DNA of 64,000 nt from Chryseobacterium wanjuense (lineage in GTDB: Bacteria > Bacteroidota > Bacteroidia > Flavobacteriales > Weeksellaceae): the NCBI RefSeq assembly GCF_900111495.1, contig NZ_FOIU01000004.1, forward strand, positions 62,001-126,000. The letters run 5' to 3'. The notes under the pieces are model-generated. The model had not been told where the DNA came from. It did not search any database and saw only the letters and a list, made by a program, of their open reading frames with translations. A program made the position numbers and the translations under genes. Numbering within the stretch: position 1 is the first letter of the stretch; each line of letters opens with the position of its first letter. Of this stretch, positions 45,548 through 54,646 are shown piece by piece.

Positions 45548-46345
45548 TCAAGCTCCCCTGGAACACCCTTTATCCTCCAGTTCCTTACAAGTATATTCAT
45601 ACACTTCCTGAAACATGACATCAAAAAACTTTTTGTTGAACAAACTGAATTTCGTCATCTTCGGCGGATCCAGGAAAATATCACATGAGCTTACCTTGGA
45701 GTACACAGACTTTGCGATGGCTAAGTGTAAAATCCGGTCAAACTCTTTCATCAAACTCATTTTTTCCAAACTGTCGTAGCTAATGGAATTAACGTGAGAG
45801 GCAATCAAAAAATCACATTTATCAATAATAGGTTCGATCGGGAGATTGTCTAAAACCCCGCCGTCCACATATATTTTTTCTCCGATTTTCACCGGAGGAA
45901 GCACGAATGGAACGCTTGAGGAGGCCAGTAACGGAGCGAAAAGTTCGCCTTCTGAAAAGAAATCAACAATTCCGTGTGTCATTTCCGTTGCAGCCACATA
46001 TAATGGGATTTTCAGGATTTTAAAATCGTCTTCAGGAAAATAGTCGGTAAATAGTTTTACAATAAATTTCGAACTAAAAATCCCGTTTTTGGAAAGTTTT
46101 AAATAAGACCTGGAAAAAAAAGTTGTCTGTCTTACAATGTCCATCATTTCATCCGGTGTTTTTCCGAAAGAATAAAATGCCCCGATGATAGATCCTGCGC
46201 TGGTTCCGGAAATAATATCCGGTCTCAGGTTGTACTCTTCCAAAGCTTTCAGAACCGCAATATGAGCAATTCCGCGCATTCCTCCGCCTGAGAGGGTCAG
46301 GCCGATGATCGGTTTCTTTTTTTTGAAAGAGAGGAAATCCAGCAT
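45548..46345 (-). CDS. Patatin-like phospholipase
   Basis: 265 residues. Catalytic dyad of the patatin fold: oxyanion loop LSGGGMRGIAH near residue 20, nucleophile Ser in GTSAG near 45 and the catalytic Asp in VDGGVLDNLP near 165. No signal peptide, so a cytosolic lipid acyl hydrolase related to the RssA/YchK group rather than a secreted toxin. It starts one base after the alpha/beta hydrolase gene, with which it forms an operon. Substrate unknown. Confidence 0.9.
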   Translation of the reverse strand: MLDFLSFKKKKPIIGLTLSGGGMRGIAHIAVLKALEEYNLRPDIISGTSAGSIIGAFYSFGKTPDEMMDIVRQTTFFSRSYLKLSKNGIFSSKFIVKLFTDYFPEDDFKILKIPLYVAATEMTHGIVDFFSEGELFAPLLASSSVPFVLPPVKIGEKIYVDGGVLDNLPIEPIIDKCDFLIASHVNSISYDSLEKMSLMKEFDRILHLAIAKSVYSKVSSCDIFLDPPKMTKFSLFNKKFFDVMFQEVYEYTCKELEDKGCSRGA

Positions 46346-46346
46346 A

Positions 46347-47129
46347 TTAAAAAACTAAATGTTTCGGCATATGATGAAGAAGCTCCGTATTGATGATTTC
46401 TGCGCAGATACTTGGTTTTTCCCAATGTCCGTTGTGTCCGCAATCTAATACATAAGATTTGATATTGGTTTTATCAGGAAGATTTTTAATCATCAGTTCG
46501 GTTTTTACTGCATTATCGTGTTTTCCGGCAAGAACTAAAATTTTAGCATCAAGATTTTCCAGAACGTGTTTTTTGTCGGTTCTCTCCACCATTCCTTTTA
46601 CAGAAGCCAAAGCGCCAAGATTATTCGTAGAAAGGGCGACTTCCAGGGCGGTTTCTATTTTTCCTTCCAGAACATCTCTTTCATTAGGATTAAATAAATT
46701 CGGTACTCCGGCTCTTACGTAATGGGCAAAAGCGTCTTTTATGATGCGGTAGCTTTTTATACGTTGCTCTTTTTTCTCGGCATCGTCCGGCAAATAAGAA
46801 GAGAAAAATAATGTTAAACTTTTCAGATATTCAGGATGTTTTTCAGCAAATCCCAGAGAAATATAGCCTCCCATCGAATGTCCCAGTAAGTGAACTTTTT
46901 TCAGATTCTGATCATCCAAAACTTTTTTCACTTCTTCAGCCATCAGTTCCATTGTCTGAACTTCTGCTAAAATCTCCGACTGTCCGTGGCCGGGAAGATC
47001 GATTTTTAATAAGGAAAACTTTTCGGAAAGATGAGGTTCCATATCATCCCAAATGGAGAGATTTTCCATAAAGCCATGAAGCAGCACCAAAGTTTCTTTT
47101 CCGTTTCCTTTTCTTTCAAAGTTTAGCAT
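46347..47129 (-). CDS. Alpha/beta hydrolase
   Basis: 260 residues. LLHGFMENLSIWDDM (oxyanion), nucleophile elbow GHSMGGYISLGFA with Ser near residue 85, and the catalytic His in CGHNGHWEKP near 235. No signal peptide. Similar small hydrolases act on esters or thioesters. Pairing with a patatin-like enzyme suggests a common role in lipid or ester turnover, but this is inference. Confidence 0.88.
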   Translation of the reverse strand: MLNFERKGNGKETLVLLHGFMENLSIWDDMEPHLSEKFSLLKIDLPGHGQSEILAEVQTMELMAEEVKKVLDDQNLKKVHLLGHSMGGYISLGFAEKHPEYLKSLTLFFSSYLPDDAEKKEQRIKSYRIIKDAFAHYVRAGVPNLFNPNERDVLEGKIETALEVALSTNNLGALASVKGMVERTDKKHVLENLDAKILVLAGKHDNAVKTELMIKNLPDKTNIKSYVLDCGHNGHWEKPSICAEIINTELLHHMPKHLVF

Positions 47130-47140
47130 AATTTCAAAAT

Positions 47141-47650
47141 TTAAAAGTGGATATCAATATAATCAACAAATCCCGAACCATTTACCTTATCCTGCAGTCT
47201 GGAGGTTTTTCCGCCGTCTTTCGACATGAAAGTTTTAGTACCTTGTCTTATATAAATTTTTCCATTTTCATTTTCAGAAATACTTTCAGAAATGCTTCCT
47301 GTGAAATTCATATGTTTGTCAGAAACAATTGCTGTGAAACCTTGGATATGGACGTAATCTTTTCCAGATCTTATATCTCCTGAAACATTATAATGGTCGG
47401 CTTCTCCATCAATTTTTTTGAAATCAATAAATCCTGATTTTTTAATTAAATTATGCGTGAATTTATGTTTTCCGCTAAAATCTTTAAAATGATTTTTACT
47501 TCGGATACTGTCATTTATTTTTGTTCTGGCAGCATTAATGGAATCGATAATTTTTGTGCTGTCGGTTTTGTTTGCTGTCGGATTTGATTCTTTTTTAGAG
47601 CAAGAAATCAATAAAGCGATAATAGCAAAGGCGGTTAAAAAGTTTTTCAT
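47141..47650 (-). CDS. Putative lipoprotein, function unknown
   Basis: 169 residues. Lipoprotein signal with LLISCSKKES (Cys17). After a Lys/Ser-rich linker, the body (SGKHKFTHNLIKKSGFIDFKKIDGEADHYNVSG...) looks like a beta-strand-rich, lipocalin-like small domain, with no family recognised. It is 11 bases upstream of the alpha/beta hydrolase gene and is probably the first gene of that operon. A -7 element lies at 47671-47678. Confidence 0.75.
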   Translation of the reverse strand: MKNFLTAFAIIALLISCSKKESNPTANKTDSTKIIDSINAARTKINDSIRSKNHFKDFSGKHKFTHNLIKKSGFIDFKKIDGEADHYNVSGDIRSGKDYVHIQGFTAIVSDKHMNFTGSISESISENENGKIYIRQGTKTFMSKDGGKTSRLQDKVNGSGFVDYIDIHF

Positions 47651-47670
47651 TTAAAAAAATAAATTATACT

Positions 47671-47678
47671 CAAAAGTA
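47671..47678 (-). promoter_or_regulatory. -7 element of the lipoprotein-hydrolase-patatin operon
   Basis: TACTTTTG on the minus strand, 21 bases before the start of the lipoprotein gene. Confidence 0.45.
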
Positions 47679-47684
47679 AATAAA

Positions 47685-47709
47685 AAAGAGCATTTTAAAA
47701 ATGCCCTTT
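47685..47709 (-). terminator. Terminator of exbD
   Basis: Arms AAAGAGCATTT and AAATGCCCTTT with one mismatch, then a T-run on the minus strand, just after the exbD stop. Confidence 0.65.
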
Positions 47710-47714
47710 CTGTT

Positions 47715-48233
47715 TTATTTGGTTAATTCTTCATAAACTTTCTTTTCCCAAGGTTTGATGTCGGTAATTCCGTAGCGTTCTTTTTTGGAAATCGCGATGT
47801 TATCCAGAATATCTACGAAATTTTTATAGTTTGCATCATCTGTCGGTTCGATGATGATGGTAAAGTTTTCCTTTTTAGGGGCTTTATTATAAGCTTCAGA
47901 AATGATTTTAGTAATATTAATCCCACTGAAATTTGTTTCTTTTAAATTACTTGAATTTAAATCTTCTGCAGCTTCTTGATGATAAAACACTCTATTATCT
48001 TTCCCTAAAATAAATGTAACCTGATTCTTGGTATCAACTACATGTTTTGGTGGGTGTGGGCTTTTCGCCGGCAATCCCAGATCCATCACATTGGGTTTTG
48101 TAAAATTTGTGGTAAACATAAAGAATGTGATCAATAAAAATCCAAGGTCTACCATAGGAGTCATATCTACCCGGATCAGTTTTTTTCTTTGTTTGCTTCC
48201 TCCTTGCTTTTCTTGTGCAATTACTTCAGCCAT
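47715..48233 (-). CDS. exbD: Biopolymer transport protein ExbD/TolR family
   Basis: 172 residues. One N-terminal membrane span preceded by basic residues, with the proton-path Asp in VDMTPMVDLGFLLITFF (second Asp near residue 29). The periplasmic C-terminal domain follows. It partners an ExbB-type channel to energise TonB or Tol systems with the proton gradient. No exbB or tonB is adjacent; the ExbB-type gene at 63198 is 15 kb away. The gene appears monocistronic. Confidence 0.92.
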   Translation of the reverse strand: MAEVIAQEKQGGSKQRKKLIRVDMTPMVDLGFLLITFFMFTTNFTKPNVMDLGLPAKSPHPPKHVVDTKNQVTFILGKDNRVFYHQEAAEDLNSSNLKETNFSGINITKIISEAYNKAPKKENFTIIIEPTDDANYKNFVDILDNIAISKKERYGITDIKPWEKKVYEELTK

Positions 48234-48396
48234 AATAATGATTTTTTAAATGTTAAACAGTTTTTAATAAAATGTGAAAATTCACTATTCGTTTTATGGA
48301 ATCTATACAAAGTTTGTACCTAATTTTTTAAAATGATATTAATTCTTTATTTTACTTAAAAATTTATTTATAAATAGTGTTAAAATCAGTGCATTA

Positions 48397-48430
48397 AAAA
48401 AGCCTTACCAATTAATTGATAAGGCTTTAT
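48397..48430 (-). terminator. Terminator of dsbD
   Basis: Arms AAAGCCTTA (48399-48407) and TAAGGCTTT (48420-48428), with an additional inner CAATT/AATTG stem, after the dsbD stop. Confidence 0.7.
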
Positions 48431-48447
48431 ACGTTTTATGTGAAAAA

Positions 48448-50517
48448 TTATTTATTCTTTTTATAATAATTAACACCACATTCCAGGAACTTTTTGAAAT
48501 CCTCTTTCGGCATATATCCTGAAACCGGGGTATTGATTACTTTGCCGTCCGGCGTTACCAAAACATAATGCGGCTGGGAATTATTATTAAAATTCACCTG
48601 TTGGAATAAGCTCCATCTGTCACCGATTGTTTTTACCTTTTTCACCTGTCCGTCACCCAGATCGATCTTGGTTTTCTGATCTTCAGGAAGCTCTTCTTTA
48701 TCGTCCACATACAGAGAAGCCAATACCACATCGTTTTGAAGGATTGGTAAAATATCTGGTTGACTCCAAACAAATTCCTCCATTTTTCTACAGTTTTCAC
48801 AACCGTATCCTGTGAAGTCGATCAAAATCGGTTTGTCTTCTTTCTTAGCAAGTTCAACAGCTTTGAAGAAATCGTGCTCTGGATGCATGCCTAAGATTCC
48901 GTCTTTTTCATCGTGGAAATAGCTGACGTTCAACGGAGGTAAAATTCCGCTTAATAGCTGCAGTTTCGGACGTTCGGAAGGAATCAGTCCCTGAATCAGA
49001 TAAATCACAAATCCGAATCCTAAAACTCCTAAAATCTTTCTTGCAATAGAAATTTTCGGTTTTTTATCGTCATGCGGAAATCTGATTAATCCAAATAAAT
49101 ATAATGCCAATCCAAGCGCAACGATGATCCATATTGCGATGAAAAGTTCTCTTTTTAAGAAGAAAGTTTTAGAAACCAAATCTGCTTTTGACAAGAATTT
49201 TAAAGCTAAAGCCAATTCCACAAAACCTAAAACCACTTTCACCGTATTCATCCACCCTCCGGATTTTGGAAGACTTTGCAAAGCCTGCGGGAATAAGGCC
49301 AGTAATCCGAAAACAATCGCCCAAGCCAATCCGAAACCGGCCAAAGCAAATGTAAGCAGCATCGGAACGTTGGCAGATCCTGTCACGGCACTTCCTAATA
49401 AACTTCCCAAAATAGGACCTGTACAAGAGAATGAAACGATCACCAGCGTTAAAGCCATGAAGAAAATTCCGATAATTCCACCGGCTTCTTCCGCTTTTGA
49501 AGATTTGTTTGCAATTGAGCTTGGTAGCGTAATATCATAATATCCGAAGAAACTTCCCGCGAAGAAAATGAATATGATAAAGAAAGCAATATTCAGCCAT
49601 ACGCTGGTGGAAATTTGGTTGAAAATATTTCCTGCAATCCCGTCAATCAAATGGAACGGAAGACTTAATAAAACAAAAATTAATAGGATGAAAAATCCGT
49701 AGATTAATGCATCTCTTTTTCCTTTTGCTTTGTTTTTATTGCCTTTGGTAAAGAACGAAACCGTCAATGGAATCATTGGGAACACGCACGGAGTAAGCAA
49801 TGCGATCAATCCTCCGATGAAACCTAAAAATAAATATGTCCAGTAATTTTCGTCAACTTTTGTAGAACCGGTTCCGCAATCCGTCAATGGTTTTTGGAAA
49901 TCAATTGATTGGATTTTCAATTGCTTCGGGTCTAGTTTTGAAGTTTCCGTTACGGTCATTTCTGTTTTCGCAGGGTTTTCTACAACAGTTTCAACAGTTT
50001 TTGCAGAATCTTTCGCAGGTTCTGTTTTTTCTTCAGTTGCAGCTTCTTCCGTTGCTCCTTTTGGCGTAACTTTTTGGTTGAATTCTAATGTATTTGGAGC
50101 CAGACAAACCCTGTCGTCGCAGGTTTGATAAGTAATCTCGGCCACTACATCTCCTGGTTTTGTTCCGTCTTTTAATTTGAATTTTTGCTTAAATCCTGCT
50201 GAATTAGAGTAAAAAATAATTTTTCCTCCAAAAGCTTCGGAAAATTCTTCATGTTTTTTTCCTACTTCCGTAAATTTACCGATCAACTCGATATTTTTCC
50301 CGGAAACTTTATATTCTGTTGGGATTCCCGTATCTTCAGGAATATCTTTGGAATAAATATGCCAGCCGCTTTCCATCGTGGCATTCAGCACGGCTTCGTA
50401 TTGATTGTTTCCTAAATCGTTGATTGTAAATTTAAATTTTACAGGATTTTTGATTTGTGCATTAATTCCTGTTGCTAAAAAAAGCAGAATTAATAAAAAC
50501 CAGTTTCTAAATTTCAT
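48448..50517 (-). CDS. dsbD: Thiol:disulfide interchange protein DsbD
   Basis: 689 residues from the ATG at 50517, just two bases after the tilS stop; MKFRNWFLLILLFLATGINAQ is a proper signal peptide, whereas longer forms starting upstream add a non-signal segment inside tilS. N-terminal domain (~20-150) has the Cys pair CDDRVC. An Ala/Glu/Thr linker leads to eight membrane spans (~220-490) with the conserved Cys in TPCVFPMIPL and FSCTGPILG. The C-terminal thioredoxin domain has GCENC near residue 570. It moves reducing power from cytosolic thioredoxin to the periplasm. Confidence 0.95.
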   Translation of the reverse strand: MKFRNWFLLILLFLATGINAQIKNPVKFKFTINDLGNNQYEAVLNATMESGWHIYSKDIPEDTGIPTEYKVSGKNIELIGKFTEVGKKHEEFSEAFGGKIIFYSNSAGFKQKFKLKDGTKPGDVVAEITYQTCDDRVCLAPNTLEFNQKVTPKGATEEAATEEKTEPAKDSAKTVETVVENPAKTEMTVTETSKLDPKQLKIQSIDFQKPLTDCGTGSTKVDENYWTYLFLGFIGGLIALLTPCVFPMIPLTVSFFTKGNKNKAKGKRDALIYGFFILLIFVLLSLPFHLIDGIAGNIFNQISTSVWLNIAFFIIFIFFAGSFFGYYDITLPSSIANKSSKAEEAGGIIGIFFMALTLVIVSFSCTGPILGSLLGSAVTGSANVPMLLTFALAGFGLAWAIVFGLLALFPQALQSLPKSGGWMNTVKVVLGFVELALALKFLSKADLVSKTFFLKRELFIAIWIIVALGLALYLFGLIRFPHDDKKPKISIARKILGVLGFGFVIYLIQGLIPSERPKLQLLSGILPPLNVSYFHDEKDGILGMHPEHDFFKAVELAKKEDKPILIDFTGYGCENCRKMEEFVWSQPDILPILQNDVVLASLYVDDKEELPEDQKTKIDLGDGQVKKVKTIGDRWSLFQQVNFNNNSQPHYVLVTPDGKVINTPVSGYMPKEDFKKFLECGVNYYKKNK

Positions 50518-50518
50518 T

Positions 50519-51871
50519 TTACTTTTCATTAAAAATTTTGAGAATTTTATTTGTTTTCTCATCCCTCGCATTTCTGCGGTCTTGCCTGTAAGGAATAATT
50601 CCGAGTACGGAATTTTCACTGTCGGTCAGGATCCATATTTTTTGCCTCGCTAAAATAGATATTTTTTCGTCCCTAAAAAACTTAGCCACTTTCTTTTTCC
50701 CCGAAAATCCCAAAGGATAAAATTCGTCACCGTCTTCTTGGCGCCTTAATCGCAGTGGGAAGTGGAGTTTTTCGGCATCAAAGTCCCATTCGAAATTTTT
50801 ATTGATTTCTTCAATTTCTCCGATAACCTTTCCAAGATTAATATTAATCTGATTTTCAGAAAAGTGAAAATTTTCAATCAGGAGAATTTCGTCTTTTATG
50901 TTTTTGTTCTCATTATCAAACGCCCATCTTCCATCTTCTATCTTCGTGCTTATGATTAATTCATCATAATTAACAATCAATTGATAATCTTTTGAAAAAA
51001 AAGAACTCCCGTTTTCAGCTTTAAAAATTTTCGCAATTTCCTCTTCTTGGTTAAAACCGTATTTTTTTAAAATTTCAAACTGTACAAAGCGGCTTTCCCG
51101 TTCCAGCTTTTCCTTTGATACAATTTTGTGGTACTTGTTAAAAATGGAAATACGATTTTCTATTTCTTCGATCTGTTGATGAACAAAATCCTTTGTCTGA
51201 TTCAGATAAGAAGAGCTTTTTTTGAAATTCTCCAGAAAATGTTCATTGGTTTCCAACAATTTCGGGACAATTTCGAGCCTGATTTTATTTCTTAAGTAAT
51301 CACTTTTTTGGTTGGAAAGATCTTCGCGGTATTCAATCTTATTTTCTCTAGCAAACTTGTAGATTTCTTCTTTGGAGAAATGCAGAAGAGGTCTTAAGAT
51401 TTGATTTTCATTGGCGGGAATTCCACTCAATCCGTTTATTCCGGCTGCCTTGGAAAGATTAATGATGAAAGTTTCCAGTTGGTCGTTCAGATGATGAGCG
51501 GTCACCAGAAACTCCAGATTTTCCCTTTCCTGAATTTGCTTAAAAAAACGATACCTTAATTCTCTTGCCCAAAGCTGGATAGAATTTTTCGGTTTCCGGT
51601 CTTTCTCAGATACCTCATACAGATGAAATTGAATGTGATTTTTCTCACAGAAATCCTGCACCACGCTTTGATCCAGATCCGAATCCTCACACCGAAGCTT
51701 ATAATTGATATGCGCCACCTGAAACTCAGCCCCCGAATCCCGTAATCCGTTAAAAAAATGAGCTAAGACCATAGAATCGGCACCTCCGCTCACTGCCAAA
51801 AGATAGCGGTGATTTTCAGGAGAATGAATGAGATTTTCTAATTGATTTTTAAAATTTAATGCGTTCAACAT
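50519..51871 (-). CDS. tilS: tRNA(Ile)-lysidine synthase
   Basis: 450 residues. Converts C34 of the minor tRNA-Ile to lysidine using ATP and lysine. The PP-loop SGGADSMVLAHF is near residue 30, and the family motif TAHHLNDQLETFIINLSKAAGINGLSGI lies at ~125-150. The C-terminal TilS domain ends in the basic FYPLGFSGKKKVAKFFRDEKI segment. It forms an operon with dsbD. A -7 element is 24 bases upstream, divergent from that of the OmpA-family gene. Confidence 0.95.
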   Translation of the reverse strand: MLNALNFKNQLENLIHSPENHRYLLAVSGGADSMVLAHFFNGLRDSGAEFQVAHINYKLRCEDSDLDQSVVQDFCEKNHIQFHLYEVSEKDRKPKNSIQLWARELRYRFFKQIQERENLEFLVTAHHLNDQLETFIINLSKAAGINGLSGIPANENQILRPLLHFSKEEIYKFARENKIEYREDLSNQKSDYLRNKIRLEIVPKLLETNEHFLENFKKSSSYLNQTKDFVHQQIEEIENRISIFNKYHKIVSKEKLERESRFVQFEILKKYGFNQEEEIAKIFKAENGSSFFSKDYQLIVNYDELIISTKIEDGRWAFDNENKNIKDEILLIENFHFSENQININLGKVIGEIEEINKNFEWDFDAEKLHFPLRLRRQEDGDEFYPLGFSGKKKVAKFFRDEKISILARQKIWILTDSENSVLGIIPYRQDRRNARDEKTNKILKIFNEK

Positions 51872-51894
51872 TGATGTTGAGAATTTCTTTTATG

Positions 51895-51902
51895 CAAAGA
51901 TA
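51895..51902 (-). promoter_or_regulatory. -7 element of tilS-dsbD
   Basis: TATCTTTG on the minus strand, 24 bases before the tilS start. Confidence 0.5.
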
Positions 51903-51927
51903 ATTTATATAATTAAAATGAATTTTC

Positions 51928-51935
51928 TACCTTTG
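51928..51935 (+). promoter_or_regulatory. -7 element of the OmpA-family lipoprotein gene
   Basis: TACCTTTG, 23 bases before the start codon; its -33 area would overlap that of the divergent tilS promoter. Confidence 0.5.
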
Positions 51936-51957
51936 GTTCGTCTAAAAATGATTATTT

Positions 51958-52791
51958 ATGAAAATTTTTAAAATGTTAGCAGTTTCTGCAATGGTGCTGG
52001 GAATGACATCTTGTATCAGCAAAAAGCAATACGACGCATTAAGCTCAAACTACAAGCAATGTATTGAAAACGTAGGAGAAAGACAGAGAGAAATTCAGGA
52101 TCTGAAGTCTCAAAATTCTGCTTTAACGAGTGAAAATAATTTACTAAAAAGTCAGCATGATGCTTTAAAATCTTCACTTGATGCTTGTTTGTCAAACTCT
52201 GGAAAAAGTTCTGCCAATATTGATAAGTTAGTAGGAGAGATCAATGCATCCAATTCTTATATCAAACAATTAATATCAAACAATGCTAAAAATGACAGTT
52301 TGAATTTAGCATTATCAAACAAGTTAAAAAGATCTTTGGATAACGTAACTGATGATGATGTACAGGTAAAAGTATTGAAAGGGGTGGTAATGATTTCACT
52401 TTCAGACAAAATGTTATATAAAACGGGTGATTACAACGTTTTACCAGCTGCTCAGGAAGTGTTGGGGAAAGTTGCTAAAGTAATCAACGATTATGATAAA
52501 TATTCTGTATTGATCGAGGGTAACACAGATAATGCACCGTTGGCGTCTGCCAATTTGCCAAGAGACAACTGGGATCTTTCTGCTTTGAGAGGTACGGCTG
52601 TTGCTAAAGTTTTACAGACTCAATTCGGGGTTGATCCTGCAAGAATCACAGCAGGTGGACGTTCAGAATACAATCCTAAAGCTACAAACATGAGCGTTTC
52701 AGGAAGAGCAGAAAACAGAAGAACGGAAATTATCATCATGCCTAAACTTGATGAATTTATGAAACTGATGGACATCGCGCCAAAAAAATAA
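51958..52791 (+). CDS. OmpA-family lipoprotein
   Basis: 277 residues. Lipoprotein signal with lipobox MTSC (Cys19) and no acidic residues behind the Cys, so likely anchored to the inner leaflet of the outer membrane. Residues ~30-120 form a coiled coil. The C-terminal OmpA-like peptidoglycan-binding domain (~135-265) has IEGNTDNAPL, NWDLSALRGTAVAKVL, RITAGGRSEYNP and SGRAENRRTEI, with the Asp and Arg that bind diaminopimelate. It tethers the outer membrane to peptidoglycan. Monocistronic, with a strong terminator. Confidence 0.93.
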   Translation: MKIFKMLAVSAMVLGMTSCISKKQYDALSSNYKQCIENVGERQREIQDLKSQNSALTSENNLLKSQHDALKSSLDACLSNSGKSSANIDKLVGEINASNSYIKQLISNNAKNDSLNLALSNKLKRSLDNVTDDDVQVKVLKGVVMISLSDKMLYKTGDYNVLPAAQEVLGKVAKVINDYDKYSVLIEGNTDNAPLASANLPRDNWDLSALRGTAVAKVLQTQFGVDPARITAGGRSEYNPKATNMSVSGRAENRRTEIIIMPKLDEFMKLMDIAPKK

Positions 52792-52819
52792 TTAAAAACA
52801 TCATTCAATCAATAAAAAA

Positions 52820-52852
52820 TAAATCCCGAAATAATTCGGGATTTATTTTTTT
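52820..52852 (+). terminator. Terminator of the OmpA-family gene
   Basis: Arms AAATCCCGAA (52821-52830) and TTCGGGATTT (52835-52844), followed by a T-run. Confidence 0.85.
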
Positions 52853-52854
52853 AA

Positions 52855-53010
52855 TCAAATTAATTCTTCTTTTTTCAATAATGAAATAATCCGTTGAAAA
52901 AATGAATTGGATATTTTCGGCTTAGTTTTTTCTAAAGAAGAAGCCGCCTTACCTGTCGGTACTGCGGGCTTTTGATTCTCTCTGGTAATTTGTTTTTCCC
53001 CTGCATTCAT
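52855..53010 (-). CDS. Possible small protein, unrecognised
   Basis: 51 residues from the ATG at 53010 (63 from an upstream start at 53046). The composition is Lys/Ser/Glu-rich, ending FFQRIISLLKKEELI, an amphipathic helix. No homology recognised. It faces the OmpA-family gene across a terminator. It may be real or a chance ORF. Confidence 0.35.
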   Translation of the reverse strand: MNAGEKQITRENQKPAVPTGKAASSLEKTKPKISNSFFQRIISLLKKEELI

Positions 53011-53185
53011 TTTATTTTTTTCTAGTGTTTTTACCCTTCTCTGCAAAGGTAGAGCTATTGTGACACCAAAACATCCGTATTTTTACGGTAATTGATATGG
53101 GGTTTTCCCCATTACGCGGAAACTTGGCGTTTATTTGTCTTTTTTCTTAATATTTAAGTAAATTTGAATAACAAAAAATTGTAGA
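53011..53185. other. Intergenic stretch before the O-methyltransferase
   Basis: About 175 bases between a doubtful small ORF and the next gene. It contains the methyltransferase promoter (53135-53166); nothing else was recognised. Confidence 0.5.
53135..53166 (+). promoter_or_regulatory. Promoter of the O-methyltransferase operon
   Basis: TTG (53135-53137), 21-base spacer, TAAATTTG (53159-53166), 19 bases before the start codon. Confidence 0.6.
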
Positions 53186-53833
53186 ATGAGTTTTTTTGAA
53201 GAAAAGAATCCTGAAATGGACAGGTATCTGGAAACACACGCTTCCTCGGAACCTGAAATTCTGAAAAAATTAAGAAGAGAAACTTACCAGAAAACGACGC
53301 AGCCTCATATGATTTCGGGATACCAACAGGGGAGATTGCTGACGATAATTTCTCAAATGATGCAGCCGAAAAATATTCTTGAAATCGGAACTTTTACGGG
53401 ATATGCTACACTTTGTTTAACGGCAGGTTTAGCAAAAGACGGAAAAATTACCACATTGGATGTGAATGAAGATCTAGCGTATTTACCCAAAAAATATTTT
53501 GCAGAAAGCGAATATTCCGGGCAGATTGATTTTAAACTTCAGGATGCAAAAGAATTTTTAAAAGAAACCAATGAAATTTTTGATCTGATTTTCATAGATG
53601 CGGACAAAGAAAATTATGCTGAATATTTCAGATTAATCAAACCAAGAACAAAATCCGGATCGGTGGTACTATTCGACAACGTGCTCTGGTACGGCAAAGT
53701 GTTGGAAGAAAACCCGAAGCAGAAATCGACACAGGTGATTAAGGAATTAAATGATTTGATCGCAAAAGATGATGATTTTGAAAATCTTATTTTACCTTTG
53801 CGAGACGGAGTAAATTTTCTTCGCAGAAAATAG
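53186..53833 (+). CDS. Class I O-methyltransferase (catechol-type)
   Basis: 215 residues. SAM-dependent methyltransferase of the Methyltransf_3 family: ILEIGTFTGYATLCLT near residue 70, DVNEDL near 100, FIDADKENYAEYF with metal Asp near 135 and VVLFDNVLWYGKV near 165 with another metal ligand. Small and cytosolic. Substrates in this family range from catechols to caffeoyl-CoA; none can be chosen here. First gene of a probable operon up to waaA. Confidence 0.9.
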   Translation: MSFFEEKNPEMDRYLETHASSEPEILKKLRRETYQKTTQPHMISGYQQGRLLTIISQMMQPKNILEIGTFTGYATLCLTAGLAKDGKITTLDVNEDLAYLPKKYFAESEYSGQIDFKLQDAKEFLKETNEIFDLIFIDADKENYAEYFRLIKPRTKSGSVVLFDNVLWYGKVLEENPKQKSTQVIKELNDLIAKDDDFENLILPLRDGVNFLRRK

Positions 53834-53911
53834 AATAAGGCGGAGTGTAAGTTTAAGATTATTGAAAAATTTCTCAGCTTAGCCTCAACCTAAAACTTTT
53901 AATATAAATTG

Positions 53912-54628
53912 ATGAATAAAGGAATTTGTATTGTTACAGTAGCGCCCGTTCGTGCAGAAAGCTCGGACAAAGCAGAAATTGTTACGGAAATATTATTTGG
54001 AGAAAGTGCAGATATTTTGGAAGTGAATAAAAACTGGACCAAGATAAAAATGCACTACGACGGCTATGAAGGATGGATGGATACGAAACAGATCAAGACT
54101 GTAACAGACGAAGAATTGGCAAAACGAAAAGTAACGGTGATTACTGAAGATTTTTCTTCGGTTTTAATGAATGATGGAAAAATTTTACTTTCGATGGGTT
54201 CGGAAGTTGAGTTTCCTGCTGTGGCATCAAGAAGAAGTCATGATGTGCGTGAAAGTGTCGCTTTAACGGCTAGAGAATTCCTAAATGTTCCGTATTTATG
54301 GGGCGGAAAAAGTTTCTTTGCGGTTGACTGTTCAGGGTTTACACAATTGGTGTATAAAATCCATGATGTAAAATTGCCGAGAGACACTTATCAACAGGCG
54401 GAAATAGGAGAGCCATTAACTTTCGTTGAGGAAAGCCAGCCCGGAGACTTAGCGTTTTTTGAAAACGAAGAAGGCAGAATTATCCATGTGGGGATCATGT
54501 TGGAGAACCAGAAAATCATTCACGCTTCAGGAAAAGTGAGAATTGATACGTTGGATTCTACAGGGATTTTCAACAAAGAACTGAATAAGCATACTCATAA
54601 ATTAAGAGTAATAAAAAGTGTATTGTAA
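53912..54628 (+). CDS. C40 family peptidase (NlpC/P60) with SH3-like domains
   Basis: 238 residues from the ATG at 53912; the preceding in-frame TTG is not needed. No signal peptide is obvious. Residues ~5-110 form two bacterial SH3-like segments (ICIVTVAPVRAESSDKAEIV, WTKIKMHYDGYEGWM). The C-terminal NlpC/P60 domain has the catalytic Cys in VDCSGFTQLVYK near residue 142, His in HVGIML near 195 and a third residue in HASGKV. Likely cleaves murein peptides, perhaps in recycling if cytosolic. Confidence 0.9.
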   Translation: MNKGICIVTVAPVRAESSDKAEIVTEILFGESADILEVNKNWTKIKMHYDGYEGWMDTKQIKTVTDEELAKRKVTVITEDFSSVLMNDGKILLSMGSEVEFPAVASRRSHDVRESVALTAREFLNVPYLWGGKSFFAVDCSGFTQLVYKIHDVKLPRDTYQQAEIGEPLTFVEESQPGDLAFFENEEGRIIHVGIMLENQKIIHASGKVRIDTLDSTGIFNKELNKHTHKLRVIKSVL

Positions 54629-54646
54629 TTTTTAAAATCGTCTGAA

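Noticed and set aside
49124..49540. Open frame of 138 codons antisense to dsbD
   Set aside because: Lies inside the DsbD membrane domain; low-complexity Lys/Pro-rich translation typical of an antisense shadow.
50518..50619. N-terminal extension of DsbD starting at 50619
   Set aside because: It would lie inside tilS and place a non-hydrophobic segment before the signal peptide; the ATG at 50517 gives a proper signal sequence.
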